64,000 bases of DNA from Leptoclinus maculatus (lineage: Eukaryota > Chordata > Actinopteri > Perciformes > Stichaeidae), in the NCBI GenBank assembly GCA_032191485.1, contig JAVDOI010000012.1, positions 19,935,985 to 19,999,984 of the forward strand, written 5' to 3'. The translations under genes were made by a program, and so were the position numbers. Positions 43,227-55,500 of this stretch are shown in pieces. Position 1 is the first letter of the stretch. Each line of letters starts with the position of its first letter. A model generated the notes under the pieces. It ran no database searches and had not been told where the DNA came from. It saw nothing but the letters and a program-made list of their open reading frames with translations.

Positions 43227-44216
43227 CAGTGTTGCCAAATTGGTGACTTTTTCGCTACATCTGGCGACTTTCCAAATCCTCTTGGCGACTTTTTTTGTCA
43301 AAAGCTACTAGCGACAAATCTAGCGACTTTTTCTGGTGTTTTGACTGTGACGTGAAAGCACGTACCGTTCTGCCGTGAGCCGCCCCAAAGCACTCACAGG
43401 CGGTAACTCTCACAGCAGCCTCGCGCAGCAGTCCCAGCTGCAGTCAGAGCAGAGAGGAGACGCAGTCTTGGCGTATTCTCTGCAGTTAGTGTATCTACAG
43501 GTGTCAAAAGCGACTAGCGACAAATCTAGCGACTTTTTCTGGTGTTTTGGAGACTCTGACGTGAAAGCACGTATTGTTCTGCAGTTACTGTCCTCAACGA
43601 GCAGCGGGTGCTGCCGTGAGCCCCTCCGCCGTCCCAAAGCACTCACAGGCGGTCAGTCTCACAGTAGCCTCGCGCAGCAGTCCCAGCTGCAGTCAGAGCA
43701 GAGAGGAGACCCACTCTCCGCATCCAGACTGCAAATGAATCGCACGTGCGCAAAGCAGCCGCTGAGCCCGCCCTGGCTTACAGAGCGGGATGTAGATGCA
43801 AATGATTCTTCACTGTCACACTTACTCACACACATGACAACTCAAAAACATACTCAAAAGGCAAAGCCTTATAACAGTTCCACCCAAAGCAAGCTGCCAT
43901 TAATGAGTAAACATATTGACTCTGCAAAAAAGGCTGAAGCCACCATGGCATTAGCTATTGCTGAACACTGTTCCATGCTGGCATGTGATCACATTGGGGA
44001 AGCATGTAAAGCTGCTTTCTCAGACTCCACTGCTGCTACTCACTTCAAAATGCACAGGAATGATTCATGGTGTTCTAGCACCATACTTTCTAAAAAAGTT
44101 GGTCGCAGATGGTCTATTACAATTATGCAAATTAGGCGATGACGTCATGTAGCGACTTCTAGCGACTTTTAGGACAGCCAATAGCTACTTTCCTTACTGA
44201 GGAGTTGGCAACATTG
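43227..44216 (+). mobile_element. nested hAT-like element (990 bp) inside copy D
   Basis: Ends CAGTGTTGCCAA and TTGGCAACATTG are imperfect inverted repeats. A perfect 8-bp duplication TCCTCGTC lies at 43219-43226 and 44217-44224. The homologous unfilled site is present in copy E near 57775-57790. The left half contains a ~200-bp internal duplication (blocks at about 43300-43470 and 43505-43715 sharing GCGACAAATCTAGCGACTTT and CAGTCCCAGCTGCAGTCAGA). Confidence 0.92.
43850..44150 (+). pseudogene. hAT transposase fragment in the nested element, frameshifted
   Basis: One frame reads a KAEATMALAIAEHCSM segment and DHIGEACKAAFSDS; a second frame from 44060 reads IHGVLAPYFLKKLVADG. Together they resemble the region just before the first catalytic Asp in fish hAT transposases. 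The join needs a +1 shift near 44060, and everything after about 44115 is missing. Not functional. Confidence 0.75.
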
Positions 44217-44748
44217 TCCTCGTCAGAACTAGTCCCTACAGGCCAGCGCAAGCACTTCTCCTCCAAGACCCGTTTGAGAGGAGAACTGGCGGAGAAACTG
44301 CAGGCCAAAGAGCTGATCCCAGATCAGCCTGACCTCACAATCAGACAGCAGACTAGCAGGAAAGGGAAGCAGTACATGAAGCTTCTCTACTAGCTGTACA
44401 CCAGACAGGTTTGGCTAGCTGGATGCAGTCATGCTAATAACTTATTTAGCCTTTTAAAACAACGGGGACAGAACCAGCACGGACAGTTAGGGAGTGAGGG
44501 ATGAGGAGGTAAGGAGACATGAGAACACCAGGGCACACATGGAGAACTCTGTCAAGCTACATATTAGGCAAAGTGAACATCTGTTCTTCTACATAGTTGT
44601 CCTCAGTCTCATCTGCTTAACTTGGTCATGGAGGCATCAACAAGCTTAATTTAACTTCTTACTGATCTTTACCTCCCTATTGGTTTCCCCAACAAACAAG
44701 GTCCATAGGGGCATCTCAATAAATAAACATGTTCTATTATATTATATT

Positions 44749-44760
44749 TTATATATATAC

Positions 44761-44800
<40 letters not shown>

Positions 44801-44801
44801 G
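44749..44801. repeat. imperfect (TA)n in copy D
   Basis: TA dinucleotides with ATAC interruptions. The corresponding site in copy E (58350) is much shorter, so the array expanded after the copies diverged. Confidence 0.9.
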
Positions 44802-45076
44802 TGTGTTATATTATACTGAATATTATTATATGATATATATATTATATTATACTGAATTCCCTGTGAGGGTGACATTAATAAGATGTCCTGACGTGTTTGT
44901 CAAAGTGTTATTCACTGTTTTTTTTCGTGTTGGAATAAATGTTAAATATTAAACTAGTAGTACTAATGCATGTTTGATACCTTAATTATTTTGCATTAAA
45001 TCATACTGGGATGTTTGTTGAAATTGATTGGATATGGCACAGTGCTACCTAGAAAATGTTCCACCAGCCGCCACTG

Positions 45077-45293
45077 TCCGTGTGTTATATCTACAATCCT
45101 CCAAGAATCGTAAGCAATTCACGTACAGGCCGGGTGAGTATAGTGCACACATAGACTCGCTGTCTATTAATAAATGCTTCATCCAATTGTGGGCGGCGTG
45201 TCCTTGCAGCCCTGGGCCGTTCAGGTTTGCTGTCCGAAGCTGTTTTTGACTACAGGGAGTTTCTGCATGGGGGGAAATTTGAGCTTGTTATAA
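45077..45293. other. intergenic, nothing recognised
   Basis: Short unique-looking spacer between copy D and the GA array. Confidence 0.5.
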
Positions 45294-45305
45294 AGAGAGA
45301 GAGAG

Positions 45306-45374
<69 letters not shown>
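45294..45374. repeat. (GA)n microsatellite
   Basis: About 81 bp of GA dinucleotides with one interruption near 45308. Confidence 0.95.
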
Positions 45375-45378
<4 letters not shown>

Positions 45379-48300
45379 GACAGACAGGAGGTTTGCATGC
45401 ATGGTGTCCTAGAGATCCCCATGCTGTTTATTAGAATGTGGCTCTAGGGGTCCTGCCCAGGTAGCTATTCCTGGACAGCACTGAGGTCAGCATACCAACA
45501 ACTGCAAGACCGTTACAGACCTGGGACCAGAACAGTCGTGAAGTACACTCTTTGCAGGCAGCGACGTCAAGTGCATTCTTACAAGATGAATAAATCAAAG
45601 TTTCTTGTTAACAAATTGACGCGCACAAAAAAAAGAACAACAAATTTGTGATGTTAATGAATGCAATGTGCTATGGTTAATCCCGGGAGGTTAAATCAGT
45701 TTGCATGCCTGTTTTCATAGAAAGGTCGGAGGTCAGGATCAGCTACAGAGCAGGACTCATGGTGGAGATGAAGAGTTGAACCCGGGTCCATTTTTTAACC
45801 TCCCTGAGACTCTGTATGTCCATATTTCAGTCTATTAATTCGGGCTACACAACAAAGCTTCCAGTTGCTAATACAATTATGCTCCTACTCTATGTATCTA
45901 TCTGTAAACCATCCCAAATCTACTTATATATATTTTTTCAATCAACTCACAAACACTTTACCATGACATCAGAGCCAACACATTCTCACTCGTCGACGCT
46001 TTAAACTGTGTTTCCCTCTAGCGTACATTTTGGACGCGTCAAGGACGACGTGTCTTTCAAAATAAACTACCGCGTTCACAGGAAACGTACAATTTCTGCT
46101 TGTGTTTTTTTTAAATAAACTTCCAACATAGGTTTACTTAATTTTTAGGTTTACTTGGTTAGGTTTAGGCAACAAAACTAGACTTGGTTAGACTTGTAAA
46201 ACATTGTGGTTTGGGTAAAATAAGCTTGTTACGTGATTTAGTCAAGCTGCTTTCAGCCAGCATTCATAGCTTTACCTACAAAAAATTATGCGCCGTTATT
46301 CGTAGGTATCTAACAAAATTATTTTGTGTGTAATATTCGTAATCATGAACGAGAAAGTAGTTATTTTAACCCAAACGAAGATCTTTTCCTAAACTTTAAC
46401 ATGTAGTTTTGCTTGCTAAACTTAACTAAATATTTCACAATCTTTTCCTAAGCTGAACTAAGTACTGTGAAGACGGAAGTTTGTTTTGAAAAGATTATAT
46501 GCAGGTAACGAGCGGAAATTAACACGTGTTGCTGGCTATGGAAACACGTTGGAAACGCATGAAAAGTGTAACTTTCAAGCTGTCACTGACACTTTAGCTC
46601 TTCTTAAAAAAAAAAGTCCTGTTTTTGGGGGTGTTTGATCAATGTTCATTGCCTAGGGACCGGACAAAACTGCAAGGTCATGTCTTATTTGGTCTGGCCC
46701 TCCCTCCACTTTATCCAGCAACTTGAGATCTGACGGGCCAATCACAACCATTTATTTATTGTAGGGCATGTTTGAAACGACGACTGTGAAAAGAAGCACC
46801 ATTGAGGCATTTTCAAATAGGTGATTGCCTGTAGACGAGTATGCCTTTCTATTTTGTGTTTTTTTATTTTTTATTGGTGTGTCACGTTTGACGTCATGAA
46901 CGCACCACAAAACGGGTAGTACAAAGCGAAAATACTACGGTGGTTTCTTATACAGCCTCTCTTTCAAACTCTCAAACCAGAGTTATTGGCGGTTGGAACA
47001 GCAGAAAGACTAACAAAGGGTCTCTAACAGCTAACCTGCTAACGCCAGATGGTTTGTTACACAGAACCATCGGAGAAGCCATTATTGGAAACTGTTTGGA
47101 AAGGGCAGACCATTGTTGTTATGAACGAACAGTATCCTCTCCGTTTCGTCTCACGCACACCTAAGCCACGCCCATAGCTTCCAGTAGCTCCTCGCAGGAA
47201 GCTGATTAGTCCGTGCTTGCTGGACACAAGTGCATCCGTTGAAACCTGGGTTTCCATGTGATTTGTGATCTCGGCGATTCTCATGTGATCTTGTGACATT
47301 GCATTGCCCGAAGCCCCGCCCCCCCCCCCCCGCTGCCAAACAGAGCGCTGCTTGCTTGTTCATTGATATCGAACGTGTCGAGTGTCCAAATTCCACCAAC
47401 TTTGACACTGCACGTCCTTGGGTCACTAGGAATACATCCGCCAAGTGTGAAGTAGATCTGATGAACTGTTCTTGAGATATTCGAAGGACACACAGACAGA
47501 CAGATGGATATTCCTCGCTTTATAGTAAGAGAAACAGAATTATGTCAACCCACAAAAATGTATTTGAAGACTTGCTTCTTTTTTACAGTGTTTGCACAAA
47601 TGACTCTTAACGTACACAACACTGCCTGAACCACCACCCCTTCTGCCCTAACCCAGACTTGTCTTTCTCCAATGGTGGGTCAACAGTCCATGACCGTTGG
47701 CGAGCAGGGCTTGTGCTAGTGATAGCCTCAGGCTGTGACATTGATGAACCGACCGCTGCCCTGTCTTTTACAAAGTGTCCCCAGTGAGCAGGCAGCAGTG
47801 AAGAACATCCCTCTGTCCCCTGTCCTGAGGGAGATGGCACAGAGGCCTGACCATACACTCTAGCATACACACACCAACCAATTGCATAGACATGTTGTAC
47901 ATATACACACACATGCACACAACCCGACAAGCAAAACACCAGTCATTTCTTTGTCCAAATCGCCCTGACTGTATATTCTATTTTCCAACAAAAAGGCTGA
48001 GACCTGCAGTCAGTCAGTCAGTCAGTAGAGTTGTGTGTTTTTAGTGAAAAGGCCTCAATTCATTGCTCTCTGCTGGGAGTTAGGTTGGCTTTTATCTGAT
48101 GAGATTTTGTGCAGTAAAAACACATTTAATCTTATAAGAACTATACTGAAATGGTTTTACTGTTCCACTCTCTGGCAATATGACTCAATGGGCTTTTAAT
48201 TGGCACACTTACAGCCATGTTGGCCTTCAATATGGCCTTCAAATATTCTTTCAAATATATTTTCTCCTCACGGATATATAGAGAGAACTGGTTACAGCAT

Positions 48301-48799
48301 TGGGCCCTGTTTATTAGTATGAAAGTTGCTCAGTGGTGCGTGAAACCAAAAAACGTCATGCGAGTATAAAATCCAGCTAAGAGTCTCTAGTTTGATGGAA
48401 ACAAACGATTTTCAGCAGCATCAGCAGCTTCCTGTTGTGTCTCACAGTGAGGCTGGGATATCCACACCGATTGTTCAAAGTAACAGCCGCTGAAAATGTG
48501 AGTGCCCAGTGTGTTGGCAGTCTGGGCGATGGTATATAAAGGAAAATAATGTGAATGAGGGAATTTCAAGGAAAGGCATTCAGCACAAAGTTATTGTCCT
48601 GTAAAACAAAAGTCCACTGCCAAGCAAGATGGACTTTGCATGCCAGACTTTGGACAAAATGCTTACGTCAGAATGCTCACAATAATAACTTGGTTTAGTA
48701 TGTTAGCATGCTAACATTTATTTGCGAATTAGCACTAAACCTAAAAAAGTATTGCTGATACATTTTTACCTTGAGGAAATATAACAGGTGTAGTTTTCC
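45375..48799. other. intergenic with dispersed repeats, no gene recognised
   Basis: 46120-46600 resembles 34740-34980, 62410-62480 and 63690-63800 (TTAGGTTTAGGCAACAAAACT and AAGACGGAAGTTTGT blocks). 47200-47520 is a teleost-type interspersed repeat with the phrases CACTGCACGTCCTTGGGTCA and GAGATATTCGAAGGACACAC. 48620-48790 contains GTTAGCATGCTAAC. No exon found. Confidence 0.6.
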
Positions 48800-49450
48800 T
48801 GAATTTAAAAAGACATTTGACACCGTAAATCACAACATCTTAATTTCCAAACTCTCAATGTACCATTTATCGAAACAGTCACTTTCATGATTTGATTATA
48901 TGGCCTTGAACAATGTGTTGAGGCGACTGTGGCTCAGAAGATAGAGCGGGTCGTTCCTCGGCTCCTAGTCCTTGGGGTTAAGAGTCCTTGGGCAAGACAC
49001 TTAACCCCAAATTGATCCCGAAGGCTGTGCCATTGGTGTATGAATGGGTATGAATAGAGATAGTTAGAGATAGCTTAGATAGTCCTGATGGGCAGGTGGC
49101 ACCTTGCATGGTAGCCTGTCATCAGTGTATGATGGGTGTGAATGGGTGAATGGGTGTAGTATAAAGCGTTTTGAGTGGTCGCAAGACTAGAAAACCGCTA
49201 GAAAGTCCATTTACCATTTTTACCATTTGAGATTTGGTCAAATTAAGAGTTAATGTTATTACATTAAGTCTGTTTTTTACTGAATAGAAAAAGGTATCCC
49301 CCAAGGAACTATCTTGGGTCCCATCCTTTTCAGTTTGTATGTTGACAGCATTCCAGAAATATGCCCTGGTATAGGTCTTCAGATGTGCGCTGATGACACG
49401 GTTGTCTTATTAGGCAAAACCTGTGATGCTGATGCAGATAAGGTACTAAA
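48800..49450 (+). pseudogene. LINE reverse-transcriptase relic split by a SINE
   Basis: The left part (48800-48920) reads KKTFDTVNHNILISKLS, an RT motif. The right part (49290-49450) reads KGIPQGTILGPILFSLYVDS and then CADDTVVLLGKT, the PQG and YADD-type motifs (Tyr replaced by Cys). A SINE at about 48921-49225 lies between them. No endonuclease or C-terminus. Clade uncertain among LINEs. Confidence 0.8.
48921..49225 (+). repeat. tRNA-derived SINE
   Basis: The head has a perfect polymerase III A-box match (TGGCTCAGAAG, 48930-48940) and a degenerate B-box near 48976 (GGTTAAGAGTCC). The body includes TTGGGCAAGACACTTAACCCC and GCGTTTTGAGTGGTCG, phrases common to a fish SINE family. It is not a tRNA gene: no cloverleaf can be completed. 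Confidence 0.8.
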
Positions 49451-49479
49451 CTACCACTGTCTAGACCACAAGCATATTT

Positions 49480-49566
49480 AGGATTAACATGAGAGCAAAT
49501 CTGTTGCGTCAGACGTGTTTTTCACTTGCGAGTCTGAAGCAGCAGATACGCTCTCATGTTAATCCT
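49480..49566. other. 87-nt near-palindromic hairpin
   Basis: The outer 17 bp are perfectly complementary (49480-49496 with 49550-49566; AGGATTAACATGAGAGC). The inner 20 bp pair with a few mismatches (ATCTGTTGCGTCAGAC against its near complement). Could be a tiny foldback element or a microRNA-like precursor; neither is shown. Confidence 0.85.
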
Positions 49567-52467
49567 ATGGTGTGGCAGCCTGCCACTAGCGCAGGCTGCT
49601 AGCTAAATGGCCAAATGTGATAAATTCTCTGCCAGCCATTGAATGTGCTATCTGGACGCCTTATTATGAACTTTTATATCAGCATTTCGATTGCGCATGA
49701 TTGAAAATGACCTCTTGCTAAATGTGCAGAATGCAGCAATTTACTTTTAATTGGCACTTTATCAAGGAAGGAGTAAGCCTCCCAGAGCTCGTTAGAAATT
49801 ACAGATTTTCTCTTTGGCATGACAGCTAACAGTTGCCGTTCATCGTTTATATAAGCTGTGACAACAAGTAAAATATTATTTCAATCGTGGTGAAACTGGG
49901 ACATTTGAGTGTTTTACAGGTATTTGTCAGGACTCAGGACACCCAGCTTGAAACCGGGACAATCCGAGACGTGTTCACTATAGTCGTAATCCAAAAGTGA
50001 TGGCAATGTATTGTTGTTGAGACAATTCAATTAAACCACAGATGTCAACCTCATGATGGTGCCACAGATAAAGTCAGACTATCACCAAAGACAGTAGGAT
50101 TCATCATCTGGGTCCATAAATACCTGTTCCCAATTTTATGCCAGTCCATCCAGTAAATGTTGAGATATTACACTGGATATGCAAAAACTCAGAGGATAAG
50201 TAAAGTCACCAGGGTTCATTGTCTGAGGACAACCAATGTCTGTAAAAATGTCTATGGCAACCCATCCAATAGTTGTTGAGATATTTCAGTCTGGACCAAT
50301 GTATCGGACCAACCAGACCAACCTTGCCATCCCTAGAGTCATGTCACTAGTATCGCTAATAAATGATGTAGGTAAGTTCACTAGGTACTATAGCTTATTC
50401 TAAAAAATAAATTTTCATGCAGTGCTTTCTAAGTGTCTTTGTGTATTTGCAATATATTTTCCATTAAATTGCAACAAACAACTAAAGCTAATGTGTTTCA
50501 ACCATTCCATTTAGTCATACAATGAATGCTGTTGCTGTAGAATTTGACTGTTGGCCATATTGATTGGATTCAGCAATAAAGACAATGATCTTATTTTGTA
50601 TTTTACATCTAATGCCCAAGTTTCAGGTTGAGTTAATGGCAGGAAGAAAAAAACACAACCAGACTTCTGAACTTTTCTCAGCCAAGGAGCCAAAGACTCT
50701 CAAAATTCTCTTTTGGACCTAGACCATTGGCCCCAGTGCCTAATGTAAGTCCCCTTAGTAGGAAAGAAACTTAAGTACATTTAGTCATATACTGTAATCT
50801 CTATAAACAGATATCTGCATATGAATGCAGATTCTGTGGGCAACGGGACAATAATTTGGTATCGGAAGCATTCTGGTAGTATTGACCAATCACGTTTGAA
50901 CAGTGTTTGGTTGACTGCAGGTAACAGTCTGTGTTGAGATCAAAAGAGGCAAAAAAATACTGTCCGAAATACAATCTCGGAACCCACCGGTTCATCTGAC
51001 AACAATTTAGCTTTTTATTAGCTAACAAAACACACTGTTAACTGAGTGTAAATGTCATTATCTTGGTTCTTGTTTTATTTTGAAGTTAATCCTTCATGTG
51101 TCGCCCCGATCTGTTTCACCTGTCTCTCGTCATCGCTGTAGTCACATGTGCTCCGGCTCACCTGTTCCCACTTCCCCATTACTCAGTCCCGACGTATACC
51201 AGCTCAGTTCCTTTGTTCTTCTGTTTGCATTCAGTTATGTTTGCAGTTCTTGCCTGCTGTTTTGCTGTCTGTTATGTTGAACAACTGCCTATAAGCTTTT
51301 TTTGAATGAAATCATTGCATTGTTTCTGCTGCTTCCTCGCTATTGTCTGGGTTAGGGTTCCATCCCTTGCTGCCTGCTCTCCAACCTTGATAGTAAACTG
51401 GCTACTTGTGTAACAATTCGGTAGTACATAAAATAATGAGAGCATCAAGGTGGGTCCTGCATCATTACCTGTATGCATGTCTTCCAAAGCCCTTTAGTGG
51501 ACGCAGAAATGATGATTCTAATCCAGCTGGAACAAAGGGAGAAATAGTGTGACGCTCTTACAGAGACACAAAGCCCTGAACAGGAGGAGGCTGGCGTGGA
51601 TGGATGATTCAACAAAAACAGGTTTAACCAAACCTGAAGCATAGCTATGTGAGATCAGAAAGCGTCTTTAATTTTGGCAACTGTGATTTTTAACGGTTTT
51701 GGAAGGCATAGACCAATTATGTCATTCTGCCGTTTCATTTGGAGGACTCGTTGGTCTTGTAGAGTGTCAGAATTTGGGGCCCAAAGTTACTTTCTGCTCC
51801 CCAGTGGGTTACCCCAACCACTACAATACGATGGCCGCACAACAAAAGTAGTAAAAATTAGCTCCAACTAGACCAGCTATATTAAAATCATGCAAGATGC
51901 ATTGCTTTTTTACATGTTTTTTGGTTGTTTTTTTGACATTGTGGTATTACTTCTTTTGCGTAAACCACATGAATACGCCTCTGATCACTGTAAGACCAAC
52001 TTCACCAACCACACGCCCAGAGTTGGTGGAATTTGGTTTTTGTACAGCACAGCATATGAAGACATAACATATGACACAATTAAGATTAATCTCAATATTC
52101 CTAGACAACGAAGAGGTCCGTGTAAAACAAAGCAAGATGCAGGAATTAGGAATTAAGAGCGCCGATCCTTTGTTGAGTTATGGTTCCTTCAACCAAAGTT
52201 AAAAAAAGAAGACAGAAGAGGATGGTGGCAATGAGGACGAAGAATAGAAGAACAGAGTACATATAGCACAGGAGAAGAAGATGAGTGGTGTGTGAGCGGC
52301 ACGAGTAACTAAATTCACACTGCCTGGCTCGCTAATGAAACTATTAATTGAATAAATGGGGAATGTTGTTTTGATCGCCATCTCGGTGGTCCATGAAATG
52401 AGTGACTGTACTGTATATGTGTGTTTGTGTCCTTGCGCACATTTGCTTGTGCACGACCTCTCCCGCA

Positions 52468-52506
<39 letters not shown>

Positions 52507-55500
52507 TCGTGTTCAGCAATGTGTGCCACAACAGAGTGACAGCGCGCCCTGTAAGCACATTTCCAACAGGCTAATTAAAGCTCCTCCGGAATAAGGCCAG
52601 GCTTATTAACATCTCGACGAAAGCCACTAAAGCCTGCTCATAACCCAACAAGGATCAATGCTCTTCATTAGGGGCCGGACCCGATACTGCTGCCCTGCCA
52701 AGCCGGCCCAGCCACCCAAATGAAGACCATAGGGGAAATGCAGAGCTGGTGGAAATGCAGAGAGAGAGAGAGAGAGAGAGACACAATGACTGGCAGTGTG
52801 CTTGTGTGATTCTGCGGGTGTGTCACTTTGTATTTTATAGTTTCTCGGGGATTAAATGATCCTTACATTTTAAGGGGAGGAGATGCAGCGATTGTGCTAA
52901 TGATGTGCTGGATGTATAGCTTTAGATGGACCATACAGTGCAGCTTTCAGTCCACTGACCACGCAGTCTCTCATGCTGTCTATTTTAGGTCGTGCTTCTC
53001 TTTTGTGTTGTGACGCTACGCACAATTTAGCGTCCGCATTTAAAGTCAGTTAAGTCTCAGTTGTTGTGTAACTCTCTCCAAGAAAGCGATTAAGTGTATT
53101 CACCAGAATTGTGGAATTATTTCTAGTCCAGTCTTTATATGTTTCTGTAAGTTGTAAACAATGTCAATAGTGGAAATAAATGACTATTGAGTGGATCTAT
53201 TCAGGTCTATATACAACAATATACAACATGGAGTATTTATATATAGACAGTGACAGTGCATATATTGTATATACACACATTTATGTTAAAAACAATGTGC
53301 ATTTTAGCTGTAAAAATTAAATCTATAATGGAAGTAAATGGGTGTTTTATTGTATGACTGATTAAGTGTTCATCAAAGGGAAGAAACTGTCCTGGTGTCT
53401 CCTTTCTTTAATTTTCTTGTCTCAATACTCTTCGTGGGCCTCCTAAGTGTTTAGTGCTAACACGTCCGCAAATATGTCTTGTCATCCCATTGTCTTGGCT
53501 TTAATTTCAACTCCCATCATGCTCTCTGCTCCCACATTATCCCACCCAATGTCTCCCCGTGGACAGTTATTCCTGGCCTTCCCCTCATCTCTCCCCCTCT
53601 CTCTCTCTTCCCTCCCTCTCACCCTCTCATCCACTTCCCCCAGCCTTCTCAGGTCAATCTTTGAGGCTGCTTTCAAAGCGGCAGCTGCTGCAGTGTCTCC
53701 CTTTGGCTCGCCGACCTGCTGACACTGCCAAAGATCAGAGGTAACACTGGGTCTGCGCCCCGGCTACTTCCTCCTCTCCCTCTGCAGAAAAAAAAAAACT
53801 TCCTTCACTCCACTTCATCAATTAATAATTCTCTCTCGTGGGAATTATAGCTTGTGTGCATAAGCAGCACACTCAAATCCACACAGGGTGTTTTTTTTCC
53901 TTCCTGCTCCTGTACATAAAATTAGTAATTCATTTGTAGGGAGAGTAGATTTACCGACGCGCGGGCAGGAACATATTTCCCGGGTTCCCCCGAGGGCGTC
54001 GTTGCTGACTCGTGTCATATTTACTGTGTAATTGATTTTTAAACACTCGTCTCTCTCCATTCCTGCACTACTGCTTTTTTTCCCCCCACCTTCCCCTGTT
54101 GCCTAAGGCAATTGATCCTTCCAATCTGACTGTGTACCTCTATATTCATCTCTTCATTATAAGATAAACATCATCATCTCTGCATTTCTGTCTTTCATTA
54201 TGTATTGGCTTCTCTTCAGCCCCTCCCTGCTATCTGACAGGAGCACCTTATTGCACATGGGGAGGGTGGGAGAGGAGGAAGATGGTAAGGGTGGACGAGA
54301 AGAGGGGAGGGCATGGATGAGGAGGACCAAAGAGGATGGACGGAGAGACGGAGGGGGACTAAAGAAAGGAAGGAGGCTTGAAGGCCAGAGTATGCTTTAA
54401 ACTATTTAGTTGCTCAGTGTAGTTGTTCAAAGTCTAGACAGGAGAGAAATGTTCACATGGGGTTGATGGAGAACACTTTCAAACGAGCCGTCTCTTCAAA
54501 TACGGACGCTTGGTCAGTGCTCCTCGGCGTCCGACGACCCCTTTTGCACTGTATCGGACACACTGGACATTCAACTAAATCCAGTGTAAACCCATCCGCG
54601 TCATCATTGCTCAGAGCAACTGACCACTCAATGTGACTGGGAAGGGAGGTGGATGGACGGGTCAAACAAACACAAGACTTTCACCCAGGTGAATGCTGTT
54701 AGTGTCCCGAGTGAAATTTAAAGTCAACATTTACTTATTTAGGTTTATATTGAAGCGACACTATGCCTGTAACGAGCGTATATTAACACGCTGTCCCTGA
54801 TACGTCCAAAACTGATGTTTTCTCTATGTTTTTTTGGACAAAGTGAAATGTTTTTGATAATGTTGCAAGATAAAAAGTTATGGTTTAACTATAGTTTTAA
54901 TTCATCCTGGTGGAAACAACTTCATGGCAACCCATCCAATAGTTGTTTAGAAGTTTCACTCAAACTTAACTCATAATGACAAGAGTAAACATCAGAGTCT
55001 CAAAGTTATTAGGATTCATCTTCTGGGGAACATGAATGTCTGAACAAAATTGTGAAGTCATTTGGTAACTTGGTAATTTGGTACAGACACTCATGTTCCC
55101 CATCCAGCCATCAACATCTATCAAATAGTTGTTAATATATTTAAAATCTGGACCAAATGGGGTGAGACAGCTGACCAACAGTTCTGAGACCAGAGGGATG
55201 ACATTGCCATCTCTAGAGCTGCTAGCATGGTTAAAACTAGAGCGTGAGAGAAAAGATTGAATCCTGCACACTCTCTCATACCAAGTATCTCAAAATTTGT
55301 CATAATTTTAATACAATTCTTCATTGTGAGCCGGTTTCTCATTATTTTGAGATAGTTTCTCATCATAATGGATTGGAGCCAATCACACCGAGATGTGTCG
55401 CTAGAAACGTGTCCCGCTAAACCATTGTTTTTCTCTCGAAAGGATAAAAGCATAAAAGTTTAAATATTCTCAACTTTCAATGTCACAATTGACCGAGCCG

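Larger units (their letters stand above)
42864..45076 (+). mobile_element. hAT-like element, second family, copy D, with nested insertion
   Basis: Ends CAGTGGCTGGTCAATAG and CCAGCCGCCACTG. Flanking 8-mers TCAGTGTG (42856-42863) and TCCGTGTG (45077-45084) agree at 7 of 8. Without the nested 990-bp element and its duplicated 8 bp it is 1215 bp, almost the size of the homologous copy at 57424-58642 (1219 bp). It carries a 13-C run near the left end and TA-rich simple sequence at 44749-44801. No recognisable transposase of its own. Confidence 0.88.

Noticed and set aside
43375..44142. 255-codon open frame as a host gene
   Set aside because: It lies wholly inside the nested transposon, starts in its duplicated non-coding left half and ends after a frameshift in a hAT transposase fragment.
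48921..49000. A functional tRNA gene
   Set aside because: A-box is good but the B-box is degenerate and no cloverleaf can be formed; the downstream body marks it as a SINE.
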